In this document: positions 17,183-26,216 of the stretch, in pieces
How the letters are laid out: each line of letters starts with the position of its first letter
Position numbering within the stretch: position 1 is the stretch's first letter
NCBI RefSeq assembly: GCF_000970285.1
Contig: NZ_CP009516.1
Coordinates: 248,001 to 312,000, forward strand
DNA length: 64,000 bases
Reading direction: 5' to 3'
Source of the DNA: Methanosarcina horonobensis HB-1 = JCM 15518
GTDB lineage: Archaea; Halobacteriota; Methanosarcinia; Methanosarcinales; Methanosarcinaceae
Notes under the pieces: generated by a model
Databases searched by the model: none
Seen by the model: the letters and a program-made list of their open reading frames with translations, nothing else
Told to the model about the DNA's origin: nothing
Made by a program: the position numbers and the translations under genes

Positions 17183-19204
17183 ATGTTCGGATTGAGCGAA
17201 GAGACGGGACTCACGTACGTGGGTAACACTCGTTTAATGAAGGTAATTTCCTTTCTATTCCCGATAGCAATAATTCTTGCAGTTATACTCACTTTCGTGT
17301 GGATGTTTGCAACGGAAAAGCCAGCTTATGCAATTCGCGGACTCTTCACAGGAGTCCCTGCAGTAGTTTCCTGCTTTTTCATATTGTATATTTACAGAAA
17401 AGATGTAAGCCTGCATGATATAGACAGTTTCCCGTCGATAAACATCAGGTCTCTTACATACGTATTCGGTATATTTTATCTTGGCTCAATAGCTGCGCTT
17501 TTGCTATCTTCCGGAAGCAGGCCCTGGTACTATTTTGTGTTTATTCTGGTGACATATCTTTCGGTTTTCCTGCAAATTTTCTCTGAAAAGGTAAAGCCCT
17601 CATCTGTTCTTCTGGAGTCTTTTTTGATTATGGTAAACCTTACTTATAGTGTTACCTTAAATTATGACTTCTATTTTGGGACAACTGACATCTTGCCTCA
17701 TATTTTTCTTTCGGAATTTACCGCAGTAACAGGACAGACAATTCCCATTTCCTTAAGTGATTATGCGTTTTTCCCTCTGTATCATATACTTGTTGCCGAA
17801 TCCTCTCAAATTATGAATCTCAGTACAAAAACTTCACTTTTCCTGATAACAGCACCAATTTATGCGATAACAATAGTTTTTCTTTACTATCTCTTTAATT
17901 ATATTACGCATAACAGACAAATCTCCCTGCTTTCCTGCCTGCTTTTCTCTGCAAGTTCTATTGTGCTCTACTACAGTACAAACGTTATTACACGTACAAT
18001 GTCATTTGTAGCGTTTATTATACTACTATATCTGATTTACAGCGTTAATTTTAAGGAAGAAAAATTCTCTTTAAAAACTCTTTCAATAATAGTTTTACTG
18101 TTTCTAACCCTGGTACATAATGTTTCCATACTCCAATTTGTTTTACTAATTATTATCATGCTTGCCTCGGAATATATTATAGGGTCTGCCAATTACGTAA
18201 GCAAGCCTTTCTTCTTACTTTTAAATGTTACTTTCACTTCTTACTGGTTCTTTGCCGCTTACCTGTTCATGCAGAGAAGTCTGACTCCTCGCTTACAGAG
18301 CCATTTATTGGACTCTATAGTTTTAACTGCCGGAGGTTCTGATGTTCTTGAAGAAGGACTTATCAGTCTGATAGGACTCCTGGACAAATCTGTCTTTTTA
18401 TTTTTTGCCCTTATAGGAATAGGCTTTCTTCTGAAAAACTACAGGAAAAACTATGCTTCAGTTTTCGGACTGTTTGCCCTGCTAACCCTCATGTTCTATA
18501 TCCCGAATCCTCTCAATACTATCTGGCAGTTTAAGGTTCTGTTCAGAGTTGACCGATTTATGCTTTTCGTCAGTCCTTTTATGGCCTTTGTGATGGGATA
18601 TGGAATCTATGTATTCTGGAACTATATGGACAAATACGGTCCTAAGAAATTCAATACAGTATCCTTTGTGGTCGTGCTATTCTCCATTTTTGTCCTTATC
18701 TCTTCAGTCTTTAGTATTTCGGATCTGGACATGCTTGGCCAGAGTTCAAAGCAGGAATATTTCACTGATCATGAATTGAGTAGTTTCGAACATGTTTATA
18801 ACTACGTTCCTGAGGGCTCCGCCGTCTATTCGGACTACTATACTACAAGGTATTTTTATCTCCCGTCGATTCCTGAGAAGTCTTCGGGCATGAATTTCTC
18901 AATTTACAACAATTACAGAATCGATAACGTCAGTGAATTATCCAGTTACAGGGGTTATGTGATATTCCGGACTGGAGAGTTTCTCAAGAATGGTTTATAT
19001 TTTGGCACCGATGAAAGCAGTACTAAAGAAACTTCCAATTACTTCTACAGGAATACTCCAGAAAACAGGATTGATCTTGAAGCTAATCTGACAGGAATAA
19101 ATAAAATCTACTCAAATCCGGCAACGGATATCTTTGCTCCAGGTCCGGCTTTAAAGAAACCTATCAGAAGTTCTAACCTTAACAGCACTCTTACAGGCAT
19201 CTAA
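17183..19204 (+). CDS. Large polytopic membrane protein, GT-C-like
   Basis: A 673-residue protein with about 12-14 helices and a C-terminal soluble part of about 130 residues. Its layout recalls GT-C transferases and O-antigen-type polymerases: acidic residues after an early helix (NYDFYFGTTDILPHIF) and a second loop SDYAFFPLYHILVAESSQI before further helices. The proteins at 39606 (GYDAYFHAGMSKLI ... YYPLAHIFVSMTQL) and 56457 share this plan. It likely uses lipid-linked sugars outside the membrane, for transfer or polymerisation; this is inference from topology and context. GGAGAT precedes the ATG. A hairpin terminator overlaps its stop. Confidence 0.75.
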   Translation: MFGLSEETGLTYVGNTRLMKVISFLFPIAIILAVILTFVWMFATEKPAYAIRGLFTGVPAVVSCFFILYIYRKDVSLHDIDSFPSINIRSLTYVFGIFYLGSIAALLLSSGSRPWYYFVFILVTYLSVFLQIFSEKVKPSSVLLESFLIMVNLTYSVTLNYDFYFGTTDILPHIFLSEFTAVTGQTIPISLSDYAFFPLYHILVAESSQIMNLSTKTSLFLITAPIYAITIVFLYYLFNYITHNRQISLLSCLLFSASSIVLYYSTNVITRTMSFVAFIILLYLIYSVNFKEEKFSLKTLSIIVLLFLTLVHNVSILQFVLLIIIMLASEYIIGSANYVSKPFFLLLNVTFTSYWFFAAYLFMQRSLTPRLQSHLLDSIVLTAGGSDVLEEGLISLIGLLDKSVFLFFALIGIGFLLKNYRKNYASVFGLFALLTLMFYIPNPLNTIWQFKVLFRVDRFMLFVSPFMAFVMGYGIYVFWNYMDKYGPKKFNTVSFVVVLFSIFVLISSVFSISDLDMLGQSSKQEYFTDHELSSFEHVYNYVPEGSAVYSDYYTTRYFYLPSIPEKSSGMNFSIYNNYRIDNVSELSSYRGYVIFRTGEFLKNGLYFGTDESSTKETSNYFYRNTPENRIDLEANLTGINKIYSNPATDIFAPGPALKKPIRSSNLNSTLTGI

Positions 19205-19217
19205 ATGCCTGTATTTT
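19193..19217 (+). terminator. Hairpin terminator over the stop codon
   Basis: ACAGGCAT and ATGCCTGT form a perfect 8-bp stem around the loop CTAA, which contains the TAA stop, followed by ATTTT. It separates the plus-strand membrane protein from the convergent GT4 gene. Confidence 0.6.
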
Positions 19218-19225
19218 GAAGGGCT

Positions 19226-20416
19226 TTAAATAAGTTCTGAGTATATGTCTACCGTTTTCTTTGCATGGGCTTCCCATGTAAGCCCTCGCTGGATTATGCT
19301 CGTGCGTCCGAATTTTCCCATTTTTTCTCTTCTGCTTTCGTCTTCAAGCAGCTTATTTATCTTTTCTGATAGTTTTTCAGGGTTTTTTGCAGGGACAAGA
19401 TAGCCTGTTTCCCCTTCAGTCATAATCTCCGGGATCCCTCCAACATCAGTTGCTACAACAGGAACTTCGCAGGAAAGGGCTTCAAGAACGACATTTGGTC
19501 TTCCCTCCGAAAGAGAAGGCAGGACAAGCATGTCAGATGCTGAAATCCAGAGAGGAATATCCTCATGATTTACAGGTCCCGTAAATTTGATGGAGCGAGC
19601 AATCTTGAGTTCTTCTGCCCTCTTCTCCAGGCTTTTTCTTAGTCCATCGTCCCTGCCTACTACGTAGAGGTCAGTGTTCGTATCCACAAAACTTTTCGCA
19701 GCTTCAATAAGATAGTCCACGCCTTTTATTTTTCTCAGGGCTCCTATAAACAGGACAATGTTCTTTTCCTGAGGCAGGTTTAAGACCTTTCTTGCATGTT
19801 CTCTTCCGGCAGACTTGAATTTCGCCGTATCAACGCCGTTAGGGACCACATGTACTTTCCTTTCGTCTATCCCGAGATTGGTTATATGAAGCTTGAGGTC
19901 TTCACTGACAGAAAGAATCTTATCTGCAAAATTCATGGCTTCTATGATCTTTTTTGAAGTATGGGACCCTTCATAGGCAACTTTTCTTTCTATCGTACCA
20001 AGGGCACTTATTACCAGAGGAACTTTCCATCTCTTTGCCAGGCCCATCATTCCATAACCATCGGGATACGAAAAATGTGCGTGAATCAGGTCCGGTTCTG
20101 GCTTTATATTTTTTATGGCATACCTGGAAACGAAATGGGCATATGAAATGCCGGTTATAGGATAAAAGTACTTTTTGGGAACAGCATAAATGTAACGTGG
20201 ATAATGAAGATCGTATTTTTCTGTATGCTCAATCCTGGGCAGTTTAGAAAAATTGTGATACGGAAACGCAGAAAAAGGAAGCACAAAAGCCTTTGGAGAA
20301 ATAACCATTAAGTCTATTCCCTGATCTGCGATTGAGTCTATGCTCTGCTTTATAAATGTTCCAAGCTGGGGATAATACCTGTTAGGTAACTCCTGACACA
20401 CTTCCAGTACTCTCAT
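19226..20416 (-). CDS. GT4 glycosyltransferase
   Basis: A 396-residue retaining GT-B glycosyltransferase of family 4. The N-terminal acceptor domain contains HAHFSYPDGYGMMGLA and the hinge VHVVPNGVDTAKF. The C-terminal donor domain shows LFIGALRKIKGVDYLIEA, the acidic motif PSLSEGRPNVVLEALSCEVPVVAT (E-x7-E) and VGGIPEIMTEGETGYL. It transfers a sugar from a nucleotide donor onto a cytoplasmic lipid-linked acceptor. The open frame begins at 20455, but the ATG at 20416 follows AAAGGA at eight bases and gives the normal family start MRVLEVCQ. It stands alone, convergent with the membrane protein and divergent from the next GT4 gene. Confidence 0.9.
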   Translation of the reverse strand: MRVLEVCQELPNRYYPQLGTFIKQSIDSIADQGIDLMVISPKAFVLPFSAFPYHNFSKLPRIEHTEKYDLHYPRYIYAVPKKYFYPITGISYAHFVSRYAIKNIKPEPDLIHAHFSYPDGYGMMGLAKRWKVPLVISALGTIERKVAYEGSHTSKKIIEAMNFADKILSVSEDLKLHITNLGIDERKVHVVPNGVDTAKFKSAGREHARKVLNLPQEKNIVLFIGALRKIKGVDYLIEAAKSFVDTNTDLYVVGRDDGLRKSLEKRAEELKIARSIKFTGPVNHEDIPLWISASDMLVLPSLSEGRPNVVLEALSCEVPVVATDVGGIPEIMTEGETGYLVPAKNPEKLSEKINKLLEDESRREKMGKFGRTSIIQRGLTWEAHAKKTVDIYSELI

Positions 20417-20615
20417 AATTTTTTTCCTTTTTCGATTCGGATGCCTCAAAAACACACAAAGGAGAGAATTTCTCCTATAAATATTTCTCTATAAAATACA
20501 AATTTATTTTTCAGATCCTAAACTCCTAATCAGTTCTTCCATACGTGTAAAATTAATTATTTGAGTCCTGGGATAAACTAATTAACTACTTTTTACTATT
20601 CAGGTAACGGCAATT

Positions 20616-21800
20616 ATGTTTAATAAAATAAATAATATTTTTCTGGTCTATTACGGTTCTTTCAACACAAAATCAGGTTCGAATATACATATACTCGAGC
20701 TCTTAAGAAATCTGAAAAAATATTCTGACGTAGTTATGTTTGCACCAGGTCAGAAAGGTGTAGAACACGTCTCTTCCGGAATAATATATGTACCTGTAAT
20801 AGACAATAAGTATCTTGTACAGCCTTTTTACGAATTCATGCTATCCTTTTATCTTCTTTACTCATGTATAACAAACAGGCCTGACGTGCTTTATCTCCGT
20901 CAGAACTCTTTTCCGTTCTTCCCAATTGCTCTGTGCAAACTCATAGGAATTCCTTCGATAGTTGAGGTTAACGGACTGGTTATGGATGAACTCAAGGTAA
21001 GTCCGGATTCGAAGTCATTCGCATACAGGGTTTTTTCCTCTCTAGCACTCCGTTCTGAAAGGTTCAATTATAGGTACTGTGATAGGATAGTTTCCGTGAC
21101 CGATAAGTTAAAAGACGAACTTGTAAGGCTATACTCGGTTCCTGCAGAAAAAGTTCTTGTAATTAACAACGGAGCAAACACCGACATTTTCAAACCCATG
21201 GACCAGAAGCAGGCAAGAGCTGGGCTCGGACTTGACGATTCAAAGAAATATGTATGTTTTGTAGGACACCTTGCAGCCTGGCAGGGAGTTGAATTTCTAA
21301 TCCGTTCGGCTCCTTTCATTTTGGAAAAACTCCCTGATGTTCGTTTCCTCGTAGTCGGGGACGGAGTCATGAGGGATAAACTGATGGAAATAGCCTCAGA
21401 GATGGGAATTTCGGATAAATTCACTTTCACCGGAAGAGTTCCCTATGAGAACGTCCCTGTATATATTAATGCAGCCGATGTCTGCGTTGCTCCTTTTATA
21501 CAGGAAAGAAACTCAAAGATAGGACTCTCTGCCTTAAAAACATATGAATATCTCGCATGTGGAAAGCCTATTGTGGCGAGCAGTATACCAGGTGTAAAAG
21601 ACTTGATCGACCTTTCAGGTGGAGGTATTTCAGTGCCTCCTGAGAACCCCGGAGAACTCGCTAATGCAGTGGTAAAGCTGATTTCCGATCAAAAGATACG
21701 GAATATAATGGGAGAACAGGGCCGTAAATATGTCATTGAGAACCACAGCTGGGATGGGGTTGCAAGAAAGATTCTTGATATATGCCACGAAATTATCTGA
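20616..21800 (+). CDS. GT4 glycosyltransferase
   Basis: A 394-residue family 4 GT-B enzyme. Seen are the N-terminal glycine-containing start (YYGSFNTKSGSNIHILELL), the linker LVINNGANTDIFKP, the donor-domain start VCFVGHLAAWQGVEFL, and EYLACGKPIVASSIPGVKDLI. The protein at 35614 is a close paralogue; both share GDGVM, GRVPYENVPVYINAADVC-like and GGISVPPENPGELA-like blocks, so they probably use related substrates. The ribosome site before the ATG is weak. A hairpin terminator follows at 21903. Confidence 0.9.
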   Translation: MFNKINNIFLVYYGSFNTKSGSNIHILELLRNLKKYSDVVMFAPGQKGVEHVSSGIIYVPVIDNKYLVQPFYEFMLSFYLLYSCITNRPDVLYLRQNSFPFFPIALCKLIGIPSIVEVNGLVMDELKVSPDSKSFAYRVFSSLALRSERFNYRYCDRIVSVTDKLKDELVRLYSVPAEKVLVINNGANTDIFKPMDQKQARAGLGLDDSKKYVCFVGHLAAWQGVEFLIRSAPFILEKLPDVRFLVVGDGVMRDKLMEIASEMGISDKFTFTGRVPYENVPVYINAADVCVAPFIQERNSKIGLSALKTYEYLACGKPIVASSIPGVKDLIDLSGGGISVPPENPGELANAVVKLISDQKIRNIMGEQGRKYVIENHSWDGVARKILDICHEII

Positions 21801-21902
21801 TGTTGTTTTCCAGGTTTCGTAACACTTTCAGTTTCATTAGCGGCTAATTTCTCTCCTTTTCTTTATTTGAATTTACCGGAAATTATTGAATTATCTCTTT
21901 TT

Positions 21903-21925
21903 CCGGCTTTTTTGCCGGGCTTTTT
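21903..21925 (+). terminator. Hairpin terminator
   Basis: CCGGC and GCCGG pair around six T residues and are followed by GCTTTTTATT. It lies about 100 bases after the GT4 stop. Confidence 0.65.
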
Positions 21926-22230
21926 ATTATTCGTTTATTGCTTTTACTTTCGATTTCTAGCTTCTATAACTATTCCTGCTTCATACTTTATTTTTTTATT
22001 TCTTCAATCTATGTTCTCGGGAAATGATAGATCTTAAACCGCTTATACTGGGAACTCTCTAAAAATTATCCTATATGCAAAAGTCCTGAAATTTTCTAAT
22101 AAGTATTTACTTCTCATAACTTTTAATAATAAGCTTCATTCTGCTTGTTTCTATTCTCGAATAATGTTCAACTTTTTATTCTATTTGTTTATAAGTTTCT
22201 AAAAATATTTAAAAACTCCGCACAAATACT

Positions 22231-22240
22231 TTTATAATAT
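22231..22240 (+). promoter_or_regulatory. Candidate TATA box of the disaggregatase-like gene
   Basis: TTTTATAATA is the strongest TATA-like site upstream of 22635 and lies 36 bases before a long palindrome. Confidence 0.4.
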
Positions 22241-22275
22241 AATGATCTAATTTACAATGCTGACTATAGAAATTT

Positions 22276-22298
22276 AATTAGAACATAATGTTCTAATT
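22276..22298. promoter_or_regulatory. Palindromic operator candidate
   Basis: AATTAGAACAT and ATGTTCTAATT are perfect 11-base arms around one central A. The site sits just after the predicted transcription start, where a bound dimeric regulator would block transcription. Confidence 0.45.
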
Positions 22299-22634
22299 TA
22301 GTTTCAATGTAGTCATGGGGGGAATTCATGTATATTGGAGGTAAATTGCCTTAAAAAGGGAGTTAATTCTGAATCCATTATTCTTCTCGTCTAACAGGAT
22401 TCAGTAACTGCTGAACTTTACTTTTCCCAGGACTTACTTAGGGTCTTGAACATTTAGAGAGTTGATGTTATTATTAAGTCCTGTCAGTTGACTTTGAATA
22501 ATGGACAAAGAAATTTCTCAAAAATTGGATTAACAGCGTAAACATTTATTGAGAATTCCCGGCAATTTGGAGTGAACTTCTACCTTTATGAACATAATAA
22601 AAAATTGTATTATGGCCAATCCCAGGTGATAGCA

Positions 22635-25391
22635 ATGCTAAAACGAGAATTGGGAGTCCTCTTCCTGGTAGGGTGCTTTATATTTTCAAGTGTTCCTATG
22701 GCTTCATGCCGGACTGCTGCACCTATGATTTATGTTGCAGGAGATGGGAGTGGGGACTTTAACTGTGATGGAAAAGACGATCATGTACAGATAAACCAGG
22801 CCCTTAAATTCGTGGCAGAAAATTCTGCATATACAACTGTCCACCTCAAAGGGCCTTTTACGTATGATATTGGCGATACACTTCTGATTGGAAGCAATAC
22901 TATCCTTGAAGGAGATTCGAATGCTGTAATCAGGCTGCATAATAATGCAGGTTGGGCTACTATGAAACCTCTTATCCAGCAGATGAGCAGTTCAGGGAAC
23001 ACCAATATTACGATAAGAGGTTTCGAAGTTGATGTGAATCACGATGGCAACAGTGAACTTGCCAAAGGTAAAGGCTACTACAATGTGATTTACTTCCTCT
23101 ACACCAGCAATGTAACCGTCCACGACATGTATATGCATGATGGACACGGGGACGGGCTGAGGATAAAGTACGGCAGTAATATCCGGTTTTATAACAATAC
23201 AATTTATATGCTCGGACACGACGGGCTTTTTGCAATCGAGTGCTCTAACGTAGAAGCCTGGAACAACACGATAACCTGCAGGACCAATAGCGCTTTAAGA
23301 GTATGGAATTCAAACAATGTAAAGTTCCATGATAACTTTATTGATTCCTTTTACCACTGGAGCGCAGGCGGGCCCGGAATTCAGGTTGAGAGATCCGCAG
23401 GTGATATGAATAATATTGAGATCTATGATAATGTGATTACGAACACCTATGGTCCAGGTATCTGGCTTATAGGAACTGCCGGAGCATACGATAAGAGCTT
23501 ATCAAGTGTGCATATCTACCACAACATCTTCTATGGTTCCGGTACTAATCCGAGCATAGAATGGGTTGGCGGGGTTCTTGGTAGCGGATTCCACAATGTC
23601 CTGATTGAAAATAACGTCTTTGACGGAGTCCACAATGCAGCAGTTGTAAACATGTATTCAACTGATGACAATGCAGGACCTTCAGGCACAGGGTTCACTA
23701 CCACTGTCCGTAATAACATAATTGTTAATACTGTCCCCAGAACCACAAAAGGGACCGGTACCGGATATGGTGTTTCAAACTGCCTTCCCAAATCACATAC
23801 TATGGTGCTGGAATATAATTGTGTCTACAATAATTCGGCTGGCAATTATAAAAACGTCGTCCATCCAACGGACATCAATGTTGATCCTCTCTTTGTAGAC
23901 TCGAAAAATCATGATTACCACCTGAAGTCCGTGGCTGGTCGCTGGACCGGGACAGCATGGGTAAAGGATAGCACTGGTTCTTCGTGTATTGATGCCGGAT
24001 CCGCTTCTTCTGATTACTCAAATGAGCCGGAGGACAATGGAAACAGAATCAATATCGGAAGGTATGGAAACACTATATACGCATCTCTCTCAGGGATTGC
24101 TCCTGATGATACATCTTCTGATGATACATCTTCTGATGATACATCTTCTGATGATTCGTCTTCTGATAGTACAACTCCTGAAGAGCCTGTGTTTGATGAA
24201 ACTATCGTTTCCGAAGTTGCCGTATATGACAACAGGCTGCGTGAAGCTTCTCCTTCCACAGTCTATCAGAGTTCTCCTTTCATTGACCTGGGTGGGATGA
24301 ACAGTGTCAGGTACAGGGATGTAATAGGATTCAACTTGAGTGAATATACGGATGCCTCTCAGATTGGAGCTGCTACCCTTTCGCTCTACTGGTATTATCC
24401 TGAAGGAGGTACCAGACCTCAGGATACTGTAATTGAGGTTTACAGACCTGCTTCTGCCTGGAACTCAAACTATGTAAGCTGGACCAGGAGAGACAATGGG
24501 GTTGCCTGGAAAAATGCTGGTGGAGACTGGTATGATAAAAATGGCGTCTTGCAGGGCAGTACTCCGTATGCCACAATTACAATTAAAGGTAGCACCCTTC
24601 CTGACAACAAGTACTATCAGCTCAATGTAACCGATCTCGTAAAAGAATATGTCAGTGGAAAGTACAAAAATACTGGATTCCTGATAAAAGTAAAAACTGA
24701 AAGTGACAATTACATTGCATTCTACAGCAATGACTGCGGAAACGAAAATCAGGAGCCAAAGCTTAACATAATAACTAAAGTGCCTGCAGTAACCGTACCT
24801 GTGGTCACTGTAAATGTGACCCTTAATGGTGAAAAGGATAACAGGCTGCGTGAAGCTTCTCCTGATGTAGTCTATCAGGACAGCTCTTTTATTGATATAG
24901 GAGGAATGAACGGTGTCAGGTACAGGGACGCAATCCGGTTTAATCTGAGCGAGTATAATGGCTCTGAAGTTACTAATGCGACCCTTTCTCTATACTGGTA
25001 TTATCCTGAAGGAAGCTCAAGGCCTCAGGATACCGTAATTGAGATTTACAGGCCTGCTTCTGCCTGGAACTCAAATTACATAAGCTGGAATAAAAGAGAT
25101 AAAGGTGTCTCATGGAAAAATCCCGGAGGAGACTGGTACGATAAAAATGGTGTTTCTCAGGGAAGCACTCCTTATGCTACACTTACCATTAAAGGCAGTG
25201 CCCTTCCTGACAACAAATACTATGAGCTGAATGTTACGGATCTCGTAAAAGAGTACGTCAGTGGCAAGTACGAAAACACGGGATTTCTGATAAAAGCCCG
25301 CAGTGAGAGTAACAACTATATTGCATTCTACAGCAATGATATCGGGAAGATAAATCAGGTGCCAAAACTTCAACTTGTATACAACGCCTGA
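22635..25391 (+). CDS. Exported beta-helix protein with two disaggregatase-type repeats
   Basis: A 918-residue secreted protein. Signal peptide residues 1-27 (MLKRELGVLFLVGCF...), then a D-rich calcium-like loop (GDGSGDFNCDGKDD) and a right-handed parallel beta-helix (about 40-480) with many N-x-I/V turns (NIRFYNNTIY, NVLIENNVFDGV). A DDTSS linker follows (from residue 491), then two C-terminal repeats of about 185 residues starting DNRLREASP at 532 and 735; these match the repeat family of Methanosarcina disaggregatase-related proteins. The beta-helix may cleave or bind an extracellular polysaccharide and the repeats may bind it. The open frame starts at GTG 22572, but ATG 22635 has GGTGAT at ideal spacing and starts the signal peptide. 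A terminator follows at 25451. Confidence 0.85.
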   Translation: MLKRELGVLFLVGCFIFSSVPMASCRTAAPMIYVAGDGSGDFNCDGKDDHVQINQALKFVAENSAYTTVHLKGPFTYDIGDTLLIGSNTILEGDSNAVIRLHNNAGWATMKPLIQQMSSSGNTNITIRGFEVDVNHDGNSELAKGKGYYNVIYFLYTSNVTVHDMYMHDGHGDGLRIKYGSNIRFYNNTIYMLGHDGLFAIECSNVEAWNNTITCRTNSALRVWNSNNVKFHDNFIDSFYHWSAGGPGIQVERSAGDMNNIEIYDNVITNTYGPGIWLIGTAGAYDKSLSSVHIYHNIFYGSGTNPSIEWVGGVLGSGFHNVLIENNVFDGVHNAAVVNMYSTDDNAGPSGTGFTTTVRNNIIVNTVPRTTKGTGTGYGVSNCLPKSHTMVLEYNCVYNNSAGNYKNVVHPTDINVDPLFVDSKNHDYHLKSVAGRWTGTAWVKDSTGSSCIDAGSASSDYSNEPEDNGNRINIGRYGNTIYASLSGIAPDDTSSDDTSSDDTSSDDSSSDSTTPEEPVFDETIVSEVAVYDNRLREASPSTVYQSSPFIDLGGMNSVRYRDVIGFNLSEYTDASQIGAATLSLYWYYPEGGTRPQDTVIEVYRPASAWNSNYVSWTRRDNGVAWKNAGGDWYDKNGVLQGSTPYATITIKGSTLPDNKYYQLNVTDLVKEYVSGKYKNTGFLIKVKTESDNYIAFYSNDCGNENQEPKLNIITKVPAVTVPVVTVNVTLNGEKDNRLREASPDVVYQDSSFIDIGGMNGVRYRDAIRFNLSEYNGSEVTNATLSLYWYYPEGSSRPQDTVIEIYRPASAWNSNYISWNKRDKGVSWKNPGGDWYDKNGVSQGSTPYATLTIKGSALPDNKYYELNVTDLVKEYVSGKYENTGFLIKARSESNNYIAFYSNDIGKINQVPKLQLVYNA
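24105..24164 (+). repeat. 15-bp coding repeats (DDTSS linker)
   Basis: GATGATACATCTTCT occurs at 24105, 24120 and 24135, with a changed copy at 24150. It encodes an acidic Ser/Thr linker between the beta-helix and the C-terminal repeats; the near-identical copies suggest slippage and length variation. Confidence 0.85.
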
Positions 25392-25450
25392 ACTTACCTG
25401 CGAGAAACTACTCAACTTTAAGGGTTTATCTAAGAATTTTCAGTAAACAA

Positions 25451-25478
25451 AGTACCTTAATAAGGTACTTTTACTTTT
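25451..25478 (+). terminator. Hairpin terminator after the beta-helix gene
   Basis: AGTACCTT and AAGGTACT form a perfect 8-bp stem with a three-base loop, followed by TTTTACTTTT. It lies 60 bases after the stop. Confidence 0.75.
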
Positions 25479-25746
25479 AGTTTTTTATCTATTATCTTTG
25501 CAGGCTCTATTTTAACTATGACAAGTGACTTTATCATACCCTGAGATCTTCACTTAAACTGACAATCTTCTAGATCTTCTTATTTCTATCTTAAAGCCAA
25601 ACTTTTTTATTTACTTTACATATTCTGTTCTGATTCTTTATACGCTCTTCTTAAATTTTTATTCAATCTATTCTCTCTACCAATAAATTCCTTTTTCTAG
25701 AAGTCTGTTTATCTACATAGTTAACTATCATAAAAATTTATTTAAA

Positions 25747-25769
25747 CACAAAGGCTTTTATCCTTTGTG
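25747..25769. promoter_or_regulatory. Inverted repeat in promoter-like DNA
   Basis: CACAAAGG (25747-25754) and CCTTTGTG (25762-25769) are perfect arms with a seven-base spacer, directly after the TATA-like TTTATTTAAA (from about 25738). It may be an operator or an RNA hairpin in the leader of the small ORFs and flippase. Confidence 0.4.
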
Positions 25770-25909
25770 GAAATCTTTTATTTGGGTGAGAAGGAGCCCG
25801 ATTTCTTTAAAAGAGAACGATGTTCAAATAGACTCAAAGTTAACGGTGAAAAATATCTCTTGATCTCCCATCTTTAAATTCAGGAATGTCCCAAATTAAA
25901 GGTGTTTCT

Positions 25910-25999
25910 ATGAATCACAATTATTGTGCCCCTATTATAAGAATAAAGTTAACACTGAGAATAAATAAAATTTTTTCAGGCTTTCTCCCTTACAATTAA
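25910..25999 (+). CDS. Small ORF, 29 residues (possible leader peptide)
   Basis: ATG at 25910 follows AAAGGTG at seven bases, an excellent ribosome site, and reads MNHNYCAPIIRIKLTL... to TAA at 25997. The product is short and basic with no known domain. The stop overlaps an AATTAAAGGTG block that serves the next small ORF, and the same block stands before this one. The repeated ribosome site and tight spacing suggest the two are translated together, perhaps as leader peptides for the flippase at 26217. Confidence 0.35.
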   Translation: MNHNYCAPIIRIKLTLRINKIFSGFLPYN

Positions 26000-26009
26000 A
26001 GGTGTTTTA

Positions 26010-26168
26010 ATGATAATAAACAAATTCGCTCTGGTTATAGAAAAACAATTAATATATGGGCTAAGACCTGAGCCGGATAATCAATGGCGTTCAAAAGGAT
26101 TTATATACCGAGCATTAATTAATAAACCGGGTCGTGCTATGGAAAAGATCTTTCGCGCGACTATCTAA
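26010..26168 (+). CDS. Small ORF, 52 residues
   Basis: ATG at 26010 follows AAAGGTG by seven bases. The product is basic and mostly hydrophilic (MIINKFALVIEKQLIYGL, PEPDNQWRSKGFIYRALI) with no domain I recognise. It ends 48 bases before the flippase start, which has its own GGTGAT. Codon use looks ordinary for the region and a composition-neutral frame of this length is not rare, so it rests mainly on the ribosome site and the paired layout with the 25910 ORF. Confidence 0.4.
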   Translation: MIINKFALVIEKQLIYGLRPEPDNQWRSKGFIYRALINKPGRAMEKIFRATI

Positions 26169-26216
26169 TAAATCCTTCATTAAAAACGGAAAGGAGACAG
26201 TTCTTTTTAGGGTGAT

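Larger units (their letters stand above)
21926..22634. other. Intergenic region and long leader of the beta-helix protein gene
   Basis: This stretch is AT-rich. A TATA box at 22231-22240 puts the transcript start near 22265, leaving a leader of about 370 bases before the ATG at 22635. The leader opens with a 23-bp palindrome (22276-22298). No ORF or RNA gene is otherwise recognised. Confidence 0.45.
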
